Below, one piece after another: positions 7,879 to 17,540 of a stretch of DNA of 64,000 nucleotides. This stretch comes from Streptomyces sp. TN58 (GTDB lineage: Bacteria; Actinomycetota; Actinomycetes; Streptomycetales; Streptomycetaceae). The position numbers and the translations under genes were made by a program. The stretch is from NCBI RefSeq assembly GCF_001941845.1, contig NZ_CP018870.1, forward strand, positions 2,449,001 through 2,513,000. The letters run 5' to 3'. How positions within the stretch are numbered: the first letter of the stretch is position 1; each line of letters starts with the position of its first letter. The notes beneath the pieces are model-generated. The model searched no databases and was not told the DNA's origin. It saw nothing but the letters and a program-made list of their open reading frames with translations.

Positions 7879-8998
7879 CCGGGGCGCCGGGTGTCGCGGA
7901 GGGGGCCAGTACGCCGCACAGCCCCGCCGTGCGCCTGGGGTGGCCGCTGGCGTACGGGTCGCTCGCGGCCGGTCCGACCGTGGTGGGGCCGGCCCCGGCC
8001 AGGAGCGGGCGGAAGCCCCCGGCCGGGTCGGCGGAGCAGTCGTGCGGCCCGGCCATCACATAGGCCGAGGCCAGCTCCAGCCGCCGGGCGCCCAGGTCGT
8101 CGCGGTCGAAGCGCAGCCGCAGCTCGCGGCGGACGGTGAAGAGCGACGCGCCGTCGGCGGCGGCCGGGGCTCCGGCGGCCGCCCGTACGGCGTACACGAA
8201 GGTGTGATCGGTGGTGACCTCCAGCACGTCCTGGGCCACCTCCTCGTAGGCGAGGCTGCCGCTCACACGGACCCGGGGGTCGGCCATGGCCGCGGTGGCC
8301 GGGTCGAAGCGGACCAGCCAGCCGGTGGCCGCGTGCCGGCCGTCGCCGGAGGGCGAGGTCATGCTGCGGTCGAACTGCTCCAGCTGGTCGGGGTCGAGCA
8401 GGACGCGCACGGGCCGGGTGGCGGACCCGGCGAGCACGTCGGGGTCCAGCGAGGACTGCACCAGGTAGTCCTTGGCGATGGACAGGGCGGTGACGACCTG
8501 GACGTCGGTGAAGTGCTGGGTGCGGCGCACGGCGGGCAGGCTGATCCCGGCCGCCCCGACCCTGTAGTCGGCGGCGGGGCTCTTGGCGAGCAGCTCGGGC
8601 GGCGTCCCGCCGGGTACGGCGGTGGTCGGCGCGAGGGGGACCACGGTGCTGGTGAGCGGCCCGGCGGGCCCGCCGGGCGGGGGGACGTAGGGGTTGCGCA
8701 GCCCCATGTAGACGGCGACGGCGAAGGCCGTGGCGATGAGCAGTACGAGCAGCATGCCCTGCCGTGCGCCGCGGCCGGGGGTGCTGGTCCGGGGTGCGGA
8801 ACTCGACCAGACGGACCGGCTGCGGACGGCCCGGGCGTGCTCGCCCATGCGTTCTTGTGCGGAGTACTCCTGGAGCCGGGCAGCACGGACGAAGTCCTCG
8901 TCGAACACCACCGATCGGTACTCGTCCGACCGGAATTCGTCGTCGCCCCCGCCGGTGCCGTCGGGGGTGCCGTCGGGTGGGTCTCCTGGCACGGCCAT
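7862..8998 (-). CDS. Conserved Streptomyces single-pass membrane protein, 378 residues
   Basis: A cytosolic N-terminus contains the segment SVVFDEDFVRAARLQEYSAQ (about residues 28-47), followed by an Arg-rich region, a membrane segment near residues 80-98 (MLLVLLIATAFAVAVYMGL) and an external domain of about 260 residues. The same N-terminal motif recurs in the next gene upstream (9067-9633). The outer domain has mixed charged and beta-like sequence with two Cys near the C-terminus. No named family is recognised. The gene overlaps the M48 protease gene tail-to-tail by 17 nt. Confidence 0.8.
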   Translation of the reverse strand: MAVPGDPPDGTPDGTGGGDDEFRSDEYRSVVFDEDFVRAARLQEYSAQERMGEHARAVRSRSVWSSSAPRTSTPGRGARQGMLLVLLIATAFAVAVYMGLRNPYVPPPGGPAGPLTSTVVPLAPTTAVPGGTPPELLAKSPAADYRVGAAGISLPAVRRTQHFTDVQVVTALSIAKDYLVQSSLDPDVLAGSATRPVRVLLDPDQLEQFDRSMTSPSGDGRHAATGWLVRFDPATAAMADPRVRVSGSLAYEEVAQDVLEVTTDHTFVYAVRAAAGAPAAADGASLFTVRRELRLRFDRDDLGARRLELASAYVMAGPHDCSADPAGGFRPLLAGAGPTTVGPAASDPYASGHPRRTAGLCGVLAPSATPGAPVSPAP

Positions 8999-9066
8999 CG
9001 CTTCTCCCCGCTGTCCCCGCTTCAGAGAAGCCCCCAGCTCCGGCGAACGCGAGTGGGGTCGTACCT

Positions 9067-9633
9067 TCAGGGTTGGCGTACTGAGGGGTACGTAAACGCG
9101 CCGACGCCGGTGACTTCACCCCTGGGCGTGCTGGCGGGCGCGGGAGCGGGGTCCTTTGCGCCCGAGGCACTGCGGTAGACGGCGCTGAAGGCGAGCGCGA
9201 CCATGCCGAGGCCCATCACGAAGGCGAGCACCCAGGCGACGGGGCGCAGCCAGGGGGCGCGGCCGCGGTAGGGGCGCAGGCTGCCGCCGTAGACGCCGTA
9301 AGGGCCGTCGGGGTGGCTGTGGGCCCGCTCGTGGCCGCCGCCGCGGTCCCAGCCGTACTCGTCGGCGTCGTACTCGTCGGGGTGGCCGTAGCCGTAGCCG
9401 TCGTGGTCGTCGTCGCCCGTCCAGCCGCCGGCGACGGCTCGGGCGGCTTCCGCCTCCGCGCGCGCCCGGTCGGCCGCCCGCTGGCGCTCGGCGGCGCTCG
9501 GTTCATGGATCTCGGCGTTCCGGACGAAGTCCTCGTCGAACACCACGGAGGCGAAGTACTCTTCCGCGCCTCCGCGGTCGTCGTCGGGCTCCCCGTCGTC
9601 CGGGAACGGCTTGCCCCCCACGTCGTCCGGCAC
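9067..9633 (-). CDS. Conserved membrane protein with FDEDFVR motif, 188 residues
   Basis: The N-terminus is acidic and holds ASVVFDEDFVRNAEIHEPSA near residues 28-47, closely matching the N-terminus of the following gene. A long Gly/Tyr/His/Asp-rich linker follows, then one membrane segment near residues 132-152 (PVAWVLAFVMGLGMVALAFS) and a short external tail of about 35 residues. The two neighbouring genes look like a duplicated N-terminal module with different outer parts. Function unknown. Confidence 0.78.
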   Translation of the reverse strand: MPDDVGGKPFPDDGEPDDDRGGAEEYFASVVFDEDFVRNAEIHEPSAAERQRAADRARAEAEAARAVAGGWTGDDDHDGYGYGHPDEYDADEYGWDRGGGHERAHSHPDGPYGVYGGSLRPYRGRAPWLRPVAWVLAFVMGLGMVALAFSAVYRSASGAKDPAPAPASTPRGEVTGVGAFTYPSVRQP

Positions 9634-9710
9634 GGGAACAGAGTAGACCTGGGGGGAGCCGTTGGGCAGGGTGTCCGCCGAATTCCGGCCACGCCCTGGG
9701 GGTGATTCGA

Positions 9711-10994
9711 CTACCGAACGTGACCGTCGCCGGTGACGATGTACTTGGTGGAGGTGAGCTCGGGAAGCCCCATCGGGCCCCGGGCGTGCAGCTTCTGCGT
9801 GGAGATGCCGATCTCGGCGCCGAAGCCGAACTGGCCACCGTCGGTGAACCGGGTGGATGCATTCACGGCGACGGTGGTGGAGTCGACCAGCTGGGTGAAG
9901 CGGCGTGCGGCGGCCTGCGAGGTGGTGACGATCGCCTCGGTGTGGCCGGAGGTCCAGCGGCGGATGTGGGTGACGGCGTCGTCGAGGGAGTCCACGACGG
10001 CGGCGGCGATGTCGTAGGAGAGGTACTCCGCGGCCCAGTCCTCGTCCGTGGCGGGCAGCGCGGTGGCCTTGGTGCCTTCGGCGGCGGCGATTACGGCCTG
10101 GTCGCCGTGGACGGTGACGCCGGCGTCGGCGAGCGCGTCGAGGGCGCGCGGCAGGAAGGCGGCGGCGATGTCGCGGTGGACGAGGAGGGTCTCGGCGGCG
10201 TTGCAGACGGAGGGCCGCTGGGCCTTGGAGTTGAGGAGGATGTCCACGGCCATGTCGAGGTCGGCCTGGGCGTCGACGTAGACGTGGCAGTTGCCGGTAC
10301 CGGTCTCGATGACCGGGACGGTGGACTCCTCGACCACGGTCTTGATGAGGGAGGCACCGCCGCGCGGGATGAGCACGTCGACGAGGCCGCGGGCGCGCAT
10401 CAGCTCGCGGACGGAGTCGCGGGACTCGCCGGGGACGAGCTGGATCGCGTCGGCGGGCAGGCCGGCGCTCACGACGGCGTCGCGGAGGATGGCGACGAGG
10501 GCGGTGTTGGAGGCGTAGGCGGAGGAGCTGCCGCGCAGGAGGACGGCGTTGCCGGACTTGAGGCAGAGGGCGGCGGCGTCGACGGTGACGTTGGGACGGG
10601 CCTCGTAGATGATGCCGACGACGCCGAGGGGGACGCGGATCTGGCGGATGTCGATGCCGTTGGGGAGGGTGTTGCCGCGGACGACCTCGCCGACGGGGTC
10701 GGGGAGGGCGGCGACGTCTCGGACGTCGGAGGCGATGGCGGCGACCCGCTCCGGGGTCAGGGTGAGGCGGTCGATGACGGTCTCGCTGGTGCCGGCGGCG
10801 CGGGCCTTGTCCGTGTCCACGGCGTTGGCGGTGACGATCTCGGTGGTACGGGCCTCCAGCGCGTCCGCGATCGCCAGCAGGGCCGTGTCCTTGGCGGACC
10901 GCGGGAGTGGGGCGATGGCCGCGGCGGCGGTCCGGGCGGCTTGCGCGGTCGCGAGGACGGGGGAGGTGGCGGTGGCGTCGTCGAGCGAGGTCAT
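9711..10994 (-). CDS. proA: Gamma-glutamyl phosphate reductase
   Basis: ProA reduces gamma-glutamyl phosphate to glutamate semialdehyde, the second step of proline synthesis. The 427-residue protein has the aldehyde dehydrogenase-like NADPH site and the catalytic cysteine in [12 protein letters not shown]. The start at 10994 (MTSLDD) fits the family length better than an upstream in-frame start at 11042, and TACCCT ends 7 nt before it, which suggests leaderless transcription. proB lies 0.85 kb upstream on the same strand, separated by a hypothetical gene and a tandem repeat, so the two may be separately transcribed. Confidence 0.96.
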   Translation of the reverse strand: MTSLDDATATSPVLATAQAARTAAAAIAPLPRSAKDTALLAIADALEARTTEIVTANAVDTDKARAAGTSETVIDRLTLTPERVAAIASDVRDVAALPDPVGEVVRGNTLPNGIDIRQIRVPLGVVGIIYEARPNVTVDAAALCLKSGNAVLLRGSSSAYASNTALVAILRDAVVSAGLPADAIQLVPGESRDSVRELMRARGLVDVLIPRGGASLIKTVVEESTVPVIETGTGNCHVYVDAQADLDMAVDILLNSKAQRPSVCNAAETLLVHRDIAAAFLPRALDALADAGVTVHGDQAVIAAAEGTKATALPATDEDWAAEYLSYDIAAAVVDSLDDAVTHIRRWTSGHTEAIVTTSQAAARRFTQLVDSTTVAVNASTRFTDGGQFGFGAEIGISTQKLHARGPMGLPELTSTKYIVTGDGHVR

Positions 10995-11130
10995 GCCGAC
11001 CAGGGTAGTGCGCCGGGGGTGCGGCCCCGGTGGGGCTTCCATCCCGCGAGACGGGTCGGGGGTGGCCGCTGCGCGGAGCCTGCTCCCCGCCCCGCCCTTT
11101 CTCCGTTTCCCGGGGCTCCGCCCCGGACCC

Positions 11131-11316
11131 CGCGCCTCAAACGCCGGCGGGGCTGGAGAGCAGGGGCCCGCGCGTCCCGGCCCCGCGCCTCAGACGCCGG
11201 CGGGGCTGGAAGGGCAGGGGCCCGCGCGTCCCGGCCCCGCGCCTCAGACGCCGGCGGGGCTGGAAGGGCAGGCCCGTGCGTCCCGGCCCCGCGCCTCAGA
11301 CGCCGGCGGGGCTGGA
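11131..11316. repeat. Four tandem copies of a ~53-bp GC-rich unit
   Basis: The core CGCGCCTCAGACGCCGGCGG begins at 11131 (with one A for G), 11184, 11238 and 11290, a period of 52-54 bp; each copy continues GGGCTGGA and a CCCGCGCGTCCCGG-type spacer. Just before it, GGGGCTCCGCCCC at 11113-11125 is a related palindrome. The cores hold the palindrome CGCCGGCG. The 343-bp interval between proA and the next gene otherwise shows nothing coding. Similar single units are common between Streptomyces genes. Confidence 0.85.
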
Positions 11317-11337
11317 TCGCGGGGGCCTACAAGCGCG

Positions 11338-11745
11338 TCAGTATGGGTGGACGCCTACCGGGTGGGCCGGGGGTGGGCCGTAGCCCTCGGCCACGCGCAG
11401 GTGGTAGGTGGCGCGGTCGATGACCTCCAGGCCGACGATCTCCCAGGGCGGCAGCTGCGCCGAGGAGCGGTGCTCGCCCCACAGGCGCAGCGCTACGGCT
11501 GCCGCGTCGTGGAGGTCGCGGGCCTCCTCCCAGTACCGGATCTCCGCGTGATCGTCGGCGTACCGGCTGGTCAGCAGGAACGGGTGGTCGTGCGCCAGTT
11601 GCTCCAGCCCCCGCCTGACCTCGGACAGCGGGGCCGGCTTGCCGGAGACGCTGAGGGTCACGTGCCACAGACGCGAGGCCTCGCCCTGCTCGTACCCTCC
11701 GCCGTCACCGTCCCCCGTACCGACGCTGGTCAGCGCTCGTCTCAC
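11338..11745 (-). CDS. Conserved hypothetical protein, 135 residues
   Basis: The protein is soluble, with the body LWHVTLSVSGKPAPLSEVRRGL and a central IRYWEEARDLHDAAAVALRLW helix, ending in a Pro/His-rich tail. It lies between proB and proA on the same strand. I recall a gene of this kind at this place in other Streptomyces, but I do not recognise a function. The start at 11745 is the first in-frame ATG; a later start near the LWHV segment cannot be excluded. Confidence 0.75.
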   Translation of the reverse strand: MRRALTSVGTGDGDGGGYEQGEASRLWHVTLSVSGKPAPLSEVRRGLEQLAHDHPFLLTSRYADDHAEIRYWEEARDLHDAAAVALRLWGEHRSSAQLPPWEIVGLEVIDRATYHLRVAEGYGPPPAHPVGVHPY

Positions 11746-11838
11746 CAGCCGCCTCCTGTCTCGCTACGCGTGTCCGCCTGCCGGGCCCTCTCACAGTTGA
11801 CCAGTCCCCGGGCGGCCGCGCTGCGGTTTTGCCGAACC

Positions 11839-12966
11839 TCAGCCCTGGAGCAGGACCAGATCGTCCCGGTGGACGACCTCCCGCTCGTACGCGGGTCCGA
11901 GTTCCCGCGCGAGCTCGCGAGTGGAGCGGCCGAGGAGCTGCGGGAGCTCCTTGGCGTCGAAGTTGACCAGGCCCCGGGCGACGGCACGGCCGTCCGCCGC
12001 TCGCAGCTCCACCGGGTCGCCCGCGACGAAGTCGCCCTCGACCGCCGCGATCCCGGCGGGCAGCAGCGAGCTGCCCCGCTCGGTGACCGCGCGGACGGCG
12101 CCGTCGTCCAGCACGAGGTGGCCCTGCGGGGTGGAGGCGTGCTGGAGCCAGAGCAGCCGGTCGGCGCTGCGCCGCCCGGTGGCGTGGAAGAGCGTTCCGG
12201 TCGCCCGTCCCGCCAGGGCGTCGGCGGCCTGGCTCGCGGAGGTGAGCACCACGGGGACGCCGGCGGCCGCCGCGATCCGCGCCGCCTCGACCTTGGTGAC
12301 CATGCCGCCGGTGCCCACGCCCGCCTTGCCGGCGCTGCCGATGGAGACGTGCGCGATGTCGCCGGGCCCGCGGACCTCGTCGATGCGGGTGGTGCCGGGC
12401 AGGGACGGGTCGCCGTCGTAGAGGCCGTCGACGTCGGAGAGGAGGACGAGGAGGTCCGCGCGGACCAGGTGGGCGACGAGGGCGGCGAGCCGGTCGTTGT
12501 CGCCGAAGCGGATCTCGTCTGTGGCGACGGTGTCGTTCTCGTTGACGACCGGGAGCGCGCCCATGGCCAGCAGCTGGTCCAGGGTCCGGTACGCGTTGCG
12601 GTAGTGGGCGCGGCGGCTGGTGTCGTCGGTGGTGAGCAGCACCTGGCCGACGCGCAGGCCGTACCGCGCGAAGGAGGCGGTGTAGCGGGCGACGAGGAGG
12701 CCCTGTCCGACGCTGGCCGCGGCCTGCTGGCGGGCGAGGTCCTTGGGGCGGCGGCGCAGGCCCAGCGGGGACAGACCGGCGGCGATGGCTCCGCTGGAGA
12801 CGAGGACGATCTCCTTCTCGCCGCCGCTGCGGGCCTTGGCCAGGACGTCGACGAGCGCGTCCACCCGGTCGGCGTCGAGTCCGCCGGCCGCGGTGGTCAG
12901 GGAGGAGGAGCCGACCTTGACCACGATCCTGCGGGCGTCCACGACACCTTGCCTAGCCGCTGACAC
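11839..12966 (-). CDS. proB: Glutamate 5-kinase with C-terminal PUA domain
   Basis: ProB phosphorylates glutamate in the first, feedback-controlled step of proline synthesis. The amino-acid kinase domain (residues 1-260) begins RRIVVKVGSSSLT and includes ENDTVATDEIRFGDND and GTGGMVTKVEAA; a PUA domain follows (about 285-370). The GTG start at 12966 is preferred over the ATG at 13008 because AAGGGG lies 6 nt upstream of it. obgE lies about 8.5 kb upstream, separated from proB by the glycosyltransferase block. Confidence 0.95.
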   Translation of the reverse strand: MSAARQGVVDARRIVVKVGSSSLTTAAGGLDADRVDALVDVLAKARSGGEKEIVLVSSGAIAAGLSPLGLRRRPKDLARQQAAASVGQGLLVARYTASFARYGLRVGQVLLTTDDTSRRAHYRNAYRTLDQLLAMGALPVVNENDTVATDEIRFGDNDRLAALVAHLVRADLLVLLSDVDGLYDGDPSLPGTTRIDEVRGPGDIAHVSIGSAGKAGVGTGGMVTKVEAARIAAAAGVPVVLTSASQAADALAGRATGTLFHATGRRSADRLLWLQHASTPQGHLVLDDGAVRAVTERGSSLLPAGIAAVEGDFVAGDPVELRAADGRAVARGLVNFDAKELPQLLGRSTRELARELGPAYEREVVHRDDLVLLQG

Positions 12967-13043
12967 GTTGTTCCCCTTGCCCCTTGCCTTCAATGCCTGC
13001 CACCTCAATCTACGGGGTGGCCGACGGAGGCCGCTCAGGGGTT

Positions 13044-13481
13044 TCAGACCGTGGACGAGGTCCTGGCCTGCCCTTCGTGCTCCTGCGGCCCGGCGGCCCG
13101 GTCGGCGCCGGGGACGAGGATCTTGCGGGAGAGGAGGAAGGTGAAGGGGATGGCCACGACCGCCGCGACGAGCGGGGCGATCCGGGTGTCCATGCCGGCC
13201 CAGGCCACCAGGGCGTAGAGGCCGGCGGACTGGATGACGTAGTTGGTCACGTTCGTCAGCGGGAAGAGGAGGAACTTCTTCCAGGTCGGCCGGGTCCGGT
13301 AGGTGAAGTAGGTGTTCATGAAGAACGAGCCGACCATGGCGAGCACGAAGGCGAGCGAGTAGGCGGCGAAGTACGGCATCCAGGGGTGGAGGAGGAGGTA
13401 GATGCCGAAGAAGGTACCGGTGTTGACCCCGCCCACCAGGGCGAAGCGGAATACCTGGCCGAGTTGTTCCCTGCGGCTCAT
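13044..13481 (-). CDS. GtrA-family membrane protein
   Basis: This 145-residue protein has four hydrophobic segments and the GtrA pattern FRFALVGGVNTGTFFGIYLLL near the N-terminus and FTFLLSRKILVPG near residue 120. GtrA proteins are thought to move or present lipid-linked sugars. Its ATG overlaps the stop of the upstream GT2 gene by 4 nt (ATGA), so the pair is translationally coupled and should act in one pathway. The C-terminal tail is hydrophilic. Confidence 0.9.
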   Translation of the reverse strand: MSRREQLGQVFRFALVGGVNTGTFFGIYLLLHPWMPYFAAYSLAFVLAMVGSFFMNTYFTYRTRPTWKKFLLFPLTNVTNYVIQSAGLYALVAWAGMDTRIAPLVAAVVAIPFTFLLSRKILVPGADRAAGPQEHEGQARTSSTV

Positions 13482-14482
13482 CGGGTGCTGCGCTCCGCGA
13501 TCGTCGGTTCGGTCGCCGGGGTGGCCGGGGTGGCCGGCGCGGTCCTCGGCAGGGGTTGGGAGCCGTGCGACTCCTTCACCAGGAAGTGCGGCCGGCGCTT
13601 GGTCTCGTAGTAGATGCGGCCGATGTACTCGCCGACGAGGCCCAGCATGATCAGCTGTACGCCGCCCAGGCCCGTGATGATGGCCACAAGGGTGACGTAG
13701 CCCGGGGAGTCCACACCGTTGGTGATCGCCATGACCGTGATCCACAGCGCGTACAGGCCGGTCAGGGCGACCAGCGACACGCCGAACCAGATTCCGATCC
13801 GCAGCGGCCTGTTGTTGAAGGAGATCAGGCCGTCCATGCCGTAGTTCAGCAGGGCGCCGAACTTCCACTTGGTCTCGCCGGCCTCGCGCTGCGCGTTGCG
13901 GTAGTCGAAGTGGACGGTGTCGAAGCCGATCCAGGAGAACAGGCCCTTGGAGAAGCGGTTGTACTCCGGCAGGGACAGCAGGGCGTCCACGGCCGGGCGC
14001 GACAGCATCCGGAAGTCGCCGACGCCGTCGGTCAGTTCCACGTCGACCCAGCGGTTGACGCCCCGGTAGTAGAGGCGGCTGAGTGCGGAGCGCATCTTCT
14101 TGTCGCCCTCGCGCGTGCGGCGGGCGATGATCTGGTCGTGGCCCTGCCGGTAGTGCTCCAGCATGGTGGCGATGAGTTCCGGCGGGTGCTGGAGGTCGGC
14201 GTCCATGATCACGACGGCGTCGCCGGTGGCTTCGCGCAGGCCGGCGAGCATGCCGGCCTCCTTGCCGAAGTTGCGGCTGAAGGAGACGTAGCGGGTCTGT
14301 TCGCCGTGTTCCGCGGCGATCTTCCGGAGCTTGCCGAGGGTGCCGTCGCGGCTGCCGTCGTCGACGTAGCAGACCTCGTACTCGACGGGCAGGGCGTCCA
14401 GGACCCTGCGGATCTCTTCGTCGAAGCGGTCGATGACGGCTTCTTCGTTGTAGCAAGGGACAACTACGGACAGCTTGGTCAT
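13478..14482 (-). CDS. GT2 glycosyltransferase, polyprenyl-phosphate sugar transferase type (DPM1/ArnC-like)
   Basis: The 334-residue protein starts TKLSVVVPCYNEEAVIDRF and has the metal-binding MDADLQHPPE (near residue 90) and the FSRNFGKEAGMLAGL segment typical of dolichyl/undecaprenyl-phosphate sugar synthases. Two membrane helices lie at about residues 230-250 and 262-285, as in ArnC/GtrB. The start at 14482 has AGGAAG upstream. It is coupled to the GtrA gene, and together they would make and translocate a lipid-linked sugar for surface polymers. The sugar is unknown. Confidence 0.9.
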   Translation of the reverse strand: MTKLSVVVPCYNEEAVIDRFDEEIRRVLDALPVEYEVCYVDDGSRDGTLGKLRKIAAEHGEQTRYVSFSRNFGKEAGMLAGLREATGDAVVIMDADLQHPPELIATMLEHYRQGHDQIIARRTREGDKKMRSALSRLYYRGVNRWVDVELTDGVGDFRMLSRPAVDALLSLPEYNRFSKGLFSWIGFDTVHFDYRNAQREAGETKWKFGALLNYGMDGLISFNNRPLRIGIWFGVSLVALTGLYALWITVMAITNGVDSPGYVTLVAIITGLGGVQLIMLGLVGEYIGRIYYETKRRPHFLVKESHGSQPLPRTAPATPATPATEPTIAERSTR

Positions 14483-14660
14483 GAACACTTCCTGCTGGAT
14501 CCGAACGGGTGATTGTCGGCGACCGGACCCGCCTCTCACCTCTTCCTTAGAAGTATGCACGGCGAGTGACCGCCGAGAGTCGCCCTGCCTGAGCCGAGGG
14601 CGGCACACGGTAGCTTTGACGGGATAAGCGGAATGAGCGGAACGAAACGAAGGGATCGAG

Positions 14661-17540
14661 GTGCACGTGCCCGACGTCTCGGTGGTCGTCATCGTCTACA
14701 ACGACGCAGAGCGTCTGTCGACAGCAGTCCAGTCGGTTCTCGACCAGACACTCCAGGGTGTCGAGGTCGTGATCGTCGACGACTGCAGCCAGGACCGCTC
14801 CTTCGCGGTCGCCCAGGAACTTGAGGCACAGCACCCCGGGAGGGTGCGCGCCTTCCAGCTGCCGCAGAACAGCGGCGGCTGCGGCGCGCCGCGCAACCAC
14901 GGCATCCAGCAGGCCACGGGAACGTACGTGATGTTCCTCGACAGCGACGACGTGCTGGAGCGCAACGCCTGCCGGAACATGCTGGCCGCCGCCGAGCGGA
15001 CCGGCTCCGACCTGGTCTCGGGCATGTGCGTACGCGTGCACCTCGACAACCGGTGGGGCAAGACCACCGAGTGGTACCCCTGGATCTACTCGCGCACGCG
15101 CACGCTGGAGTCGATCACCGAGTTCCCGGACCTGCTGGTCTACGACACCCTCTCCACGAACAAGTGCTACCGGCGCGAGTTCCTGCTGGAGCAGGGCCTC
15201 GAATTCCCGGTCGGCATCCACTACGAGGACCTGCTGTTCTCGGCGCAGGCGTACGTGGCGGCCCGGCGCATCACGCTGATCCCCAACCACGTGTACTTCT
15301 GGAACGTGGTCGAGAAGGCCGCGGCCAAGTCGATCAGCAACCGGCGCCACGAGATCGCGAACTTCGTCCACCGGATGGAGATCCACCGGCGCGTCGACGA
15401 GCTGCTGGCGGCCAAGGGCCACACGGACATCAAGTCCGCCAAGGACGCCAAGTTCCTCAAGCACGACCTGGTCCTGCACCTGCGCGACCTGCCGCTGCTG
15501 AGCGACGAGTACCGCCAGGAGTTCGCGGGCCTGGCCAACGGCTACCTCGCCGGCATCGATCCGGAGGCGTACGAGCACGTCACCCACCTCCAGGCGATCT
15601 GCGCGTACCTGCTGGGCAAGGAGGACTGGGACAACCTGCTCCCGGCCGCCGACGCCATGATCAACAAGGGTCGGCTGACCTCCCCGCTCGCCGAGCGCGA
15701 CGGCCGCGTCTACTGGTGCGCGCAGCACATCGACGGCCCCGACGCCGCCGAGGCCCGCCGGATACTGGACGTCACCGAGCAGGGCTTCCACACCACCCCC
15801 CTGCCGTCCCTCACCCTGGGCAACCGCCTCACCTCCTACGAGGACGACGGCCGCGGCACCGTCACGCTGTCCGGCACCGTCGTGAACCCGCTGGGCCGCA
15901 TCGACGCCGACGCCGAGCTGAAGGCCACGCTGGAGCTCCGGGCCCGCCGGCAGGTCGGCGTGCGCTCCTTCAGCTTCCCGGTGGCAACCGTGCGCCACGC
16001 CGGTGACACGATCGAGTGGCGCACCACCGCGGACATCGGCGGCACCGTGCGCCCCCTCGGCATCATCGACGCCGTCTGGGACGTCCGCCTGAAGCTGACC
16101 GCCGGACGCGATCGGATCATCACCCGCGTCTCGGTCGGCGGCCTCGACCTGGACTCGGCGGCCCGGCTGCGCGTCCGGCCGCGGCTGACCCGCCTGGTCT
16201 CCGACCGCTTCACGGCGGAGATGACCAAGAAGGGCAACCTCTCCTACGTCCTGACCGCGGAGGGCGCCGCCGCCGTCCGCACCCAGTCGCTGATCAACAA
16301 CGCCATACAGGGCAAGGCGGCCGGCGTGGTCAAGCGGGGTCTGCGCAAGGCCCTACGGGCCCGCCGGAACATGGGCTCCGGCGAGCAGAAGGTGAAGATC
16401 TACCACGAGGTCTTCTCGAAGCTGCCGGTCAAGAAGGGCACGGTCGTCTTCGAGAGCCACATGGGCAAGCAGTACAGCGACAGCCCCAAGGCCATCTACG
16501 AGGAGATGGTCCGCCAGGGCGTGCCGTTCGAGGCGGTCTGGTCCTACGCGGGGGCGAGGCCCACCGGCTTCCCCAAGGAGGCCACCCTGGTCAAGCGGTG
16601 GAGCTGGCAGTACCTGCGCGCCCTCGCCCAGGCCGAGTACTGGGTCGACAACCAGGGCTTCCCCCTGGCCCTGGCCAAGCGCCCCGGCACCACCTACATC
16701 CAGACCTGGCACGGCTCCGCGCTCAAGCGGATGGGCTTCCACGAGCCGCGCACCAAGGCGCAGGGGCGGGCCGCCCAGGACCGCTTCCAGGCGGCCGTCG
16801 ACCGCTTCGACCACTTCCTGATCCGCTCGGAGCACGACGCCCGCACCCTCGCCAAGGGCTTCCGACTGCGGGACGAGGTGCTGCTGCGCACGGGCTACCC
16901 GCGCAACGACGCCCTCGTCGAGGCGCACCGGGCCGAGGCGGACAGCGGCGAGCGGGTCCGCGGCGCCCTCGCCTCGGAGCTCGGCATCGACCCGGACAAG
17001 AAGGTGCTGCTGTACGCGCCGACCTTCCGGGCGGGTGCGGACGGCGCGGTGGAGGGCTTCACCTTCCCCTTCGACGTGGAGGAGTTCGCCGACCGGCTCG
17101 GCGACCGCTTCACGCTGCTGGTGCGCACCCACTACCTCAACAGCGTCTCGCTGCCGCCGTCGGTGGCCGGGCGGGTCGTCGACGTGTCACGGCACCACGA
17201 CATCACCCCGCTGCTGGCCCTCGCCGACGGGCTGATCACCGACTACTCGTCGGTGATGTTCGACTACGCCGTCCTGGACCGGCCGATGGTGTTCTTCGCG
17301 TACGACTACGACAAGTACGCCACCGACATCCGCGGCACGTACTTCGACCTGAAGGAGAAGGCCCCGGGCCCGGTGGTGGCCACCGCGGACGAGCTCCTGC
17401 AGGCGCTGGCGGTGTTCGAGGAGGCGGACACCAAGTACGCGGAGGCGCGGCAGCGCTTCCTCACCGAGTTCGGCGAGTACGACCGCGGGGACGCGGCCCG
17501 CCAGATCGTCGAGAAGTTCTTCACCGGGAGCGGCAAGTGA
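14661..17540 (+). CDS. Bifunctional GT2 glycosyltransferase / CDP-glycerol glycerophosphotransferase (TagF-like)
   Basis: The 959-residue protein has an N-terminal GT2 domain (residues 5-320) with DSDD at 94-97 and NSGGCGAPRNHGI near 70, a middle beta-rich region (about 400-560), and a C-terminal TagF-type domain (about 590-950) with TWHGSALKRMG near 682 and ITDYSSVMFDYAVLDRP near 858. TagF domains polymerise glycerol- or ribitol-phosphate in teichoic-acid-like polymers. The start is the GTG at 14661; a second GTG two codons on is equally possible. The stop overlaps the next gene by 4 nt. The gene is divergent from the GT2-GtrA pair. Confidence 0.92.
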   Translation: MHVPDVSVVVIVYNDAERLSTAVQSVLDQTLQGVEVVIVDDCSQDRSFAVAQELEAQHPGRVRAFQLPQNSGGCGAPRNHGIQQATGTYVMFLDSDDVLERNACRNMLAAAERTGSDLVSGMCVRVHLDNRWGKTTEWYPWIYSRTRTLESITEFPDLLVYDTLSTNKCYRREFLLEQGLEFPVGIHYEDLLFSAQAYVAARRITLIPNHVYFWNVVEKAAAKSISNRRHEIANFVHRMEIHRRVDELLAAKGHTDIKSAKDAKFLKHDLVLHLRDLPLLSDEYRQEFAGLANGYLAGIDPEAYEHVTHLQAICAYLLGKEDWDNLLPAADAMINKGRLTSPLAERDGRVYWCAQHIDGPDAAEARRILDVTEQGFHTTPLPSLTLGNRLTSYEDDGRGTVTLSGTVVNPLGRIDADAELKATLELRARRQVGVRSFSFPVATVRHAGDTIEWRTTADIGGTVRPLGIIDAVWDVRLKLTAGRDRIITRVSVGGLDLDSAARLRVRPRLTRLVSDRFTAEMTKKGNLSYVLTAEGAAAVRTQSLINNAIQGKAAGVVKRGLRKALRARRNMGSGEQKVKIYHEVFSKLPVKKGTVVFESHMGKQYSDSPKAIYEEMVRQGVPFEAVWSYAGARPTGFPKEATLVKRWSWQYLRALAQAEYWVDNQGFPLALAKRPGTTYIQTWHGSALKRMGFHEPRTKAQGRAAQDRFQAAVDRFDHFLIRSEHDARTLAKGFRLRDEVLLRTGYPRNDALVEAHRAEADSGERVRGALASELGIDPDKKVLLYAPTFRAGADGAVEGFTFPFDVEEFADRLGDRFTLLVRTHYLNSVSLPPSVAGRVVDVSRHHDITPLLALADGLITDYSSVMFDYAVLDRPMVFFAYDYDKYATDIRGTYFDLKEKAPGPVVATADELLQALAVFEEADTKYAEARQRFLTEFGEYDRGDAARQIVEKFFTGSGK

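Noticed and set aside
11131..11316. The 53-bp array as a CRISPR or coding repeat.
   Set aside because: The spacers are nearly the same in each unit, no Cas genes exist, and no frame keeps codon bias through it.
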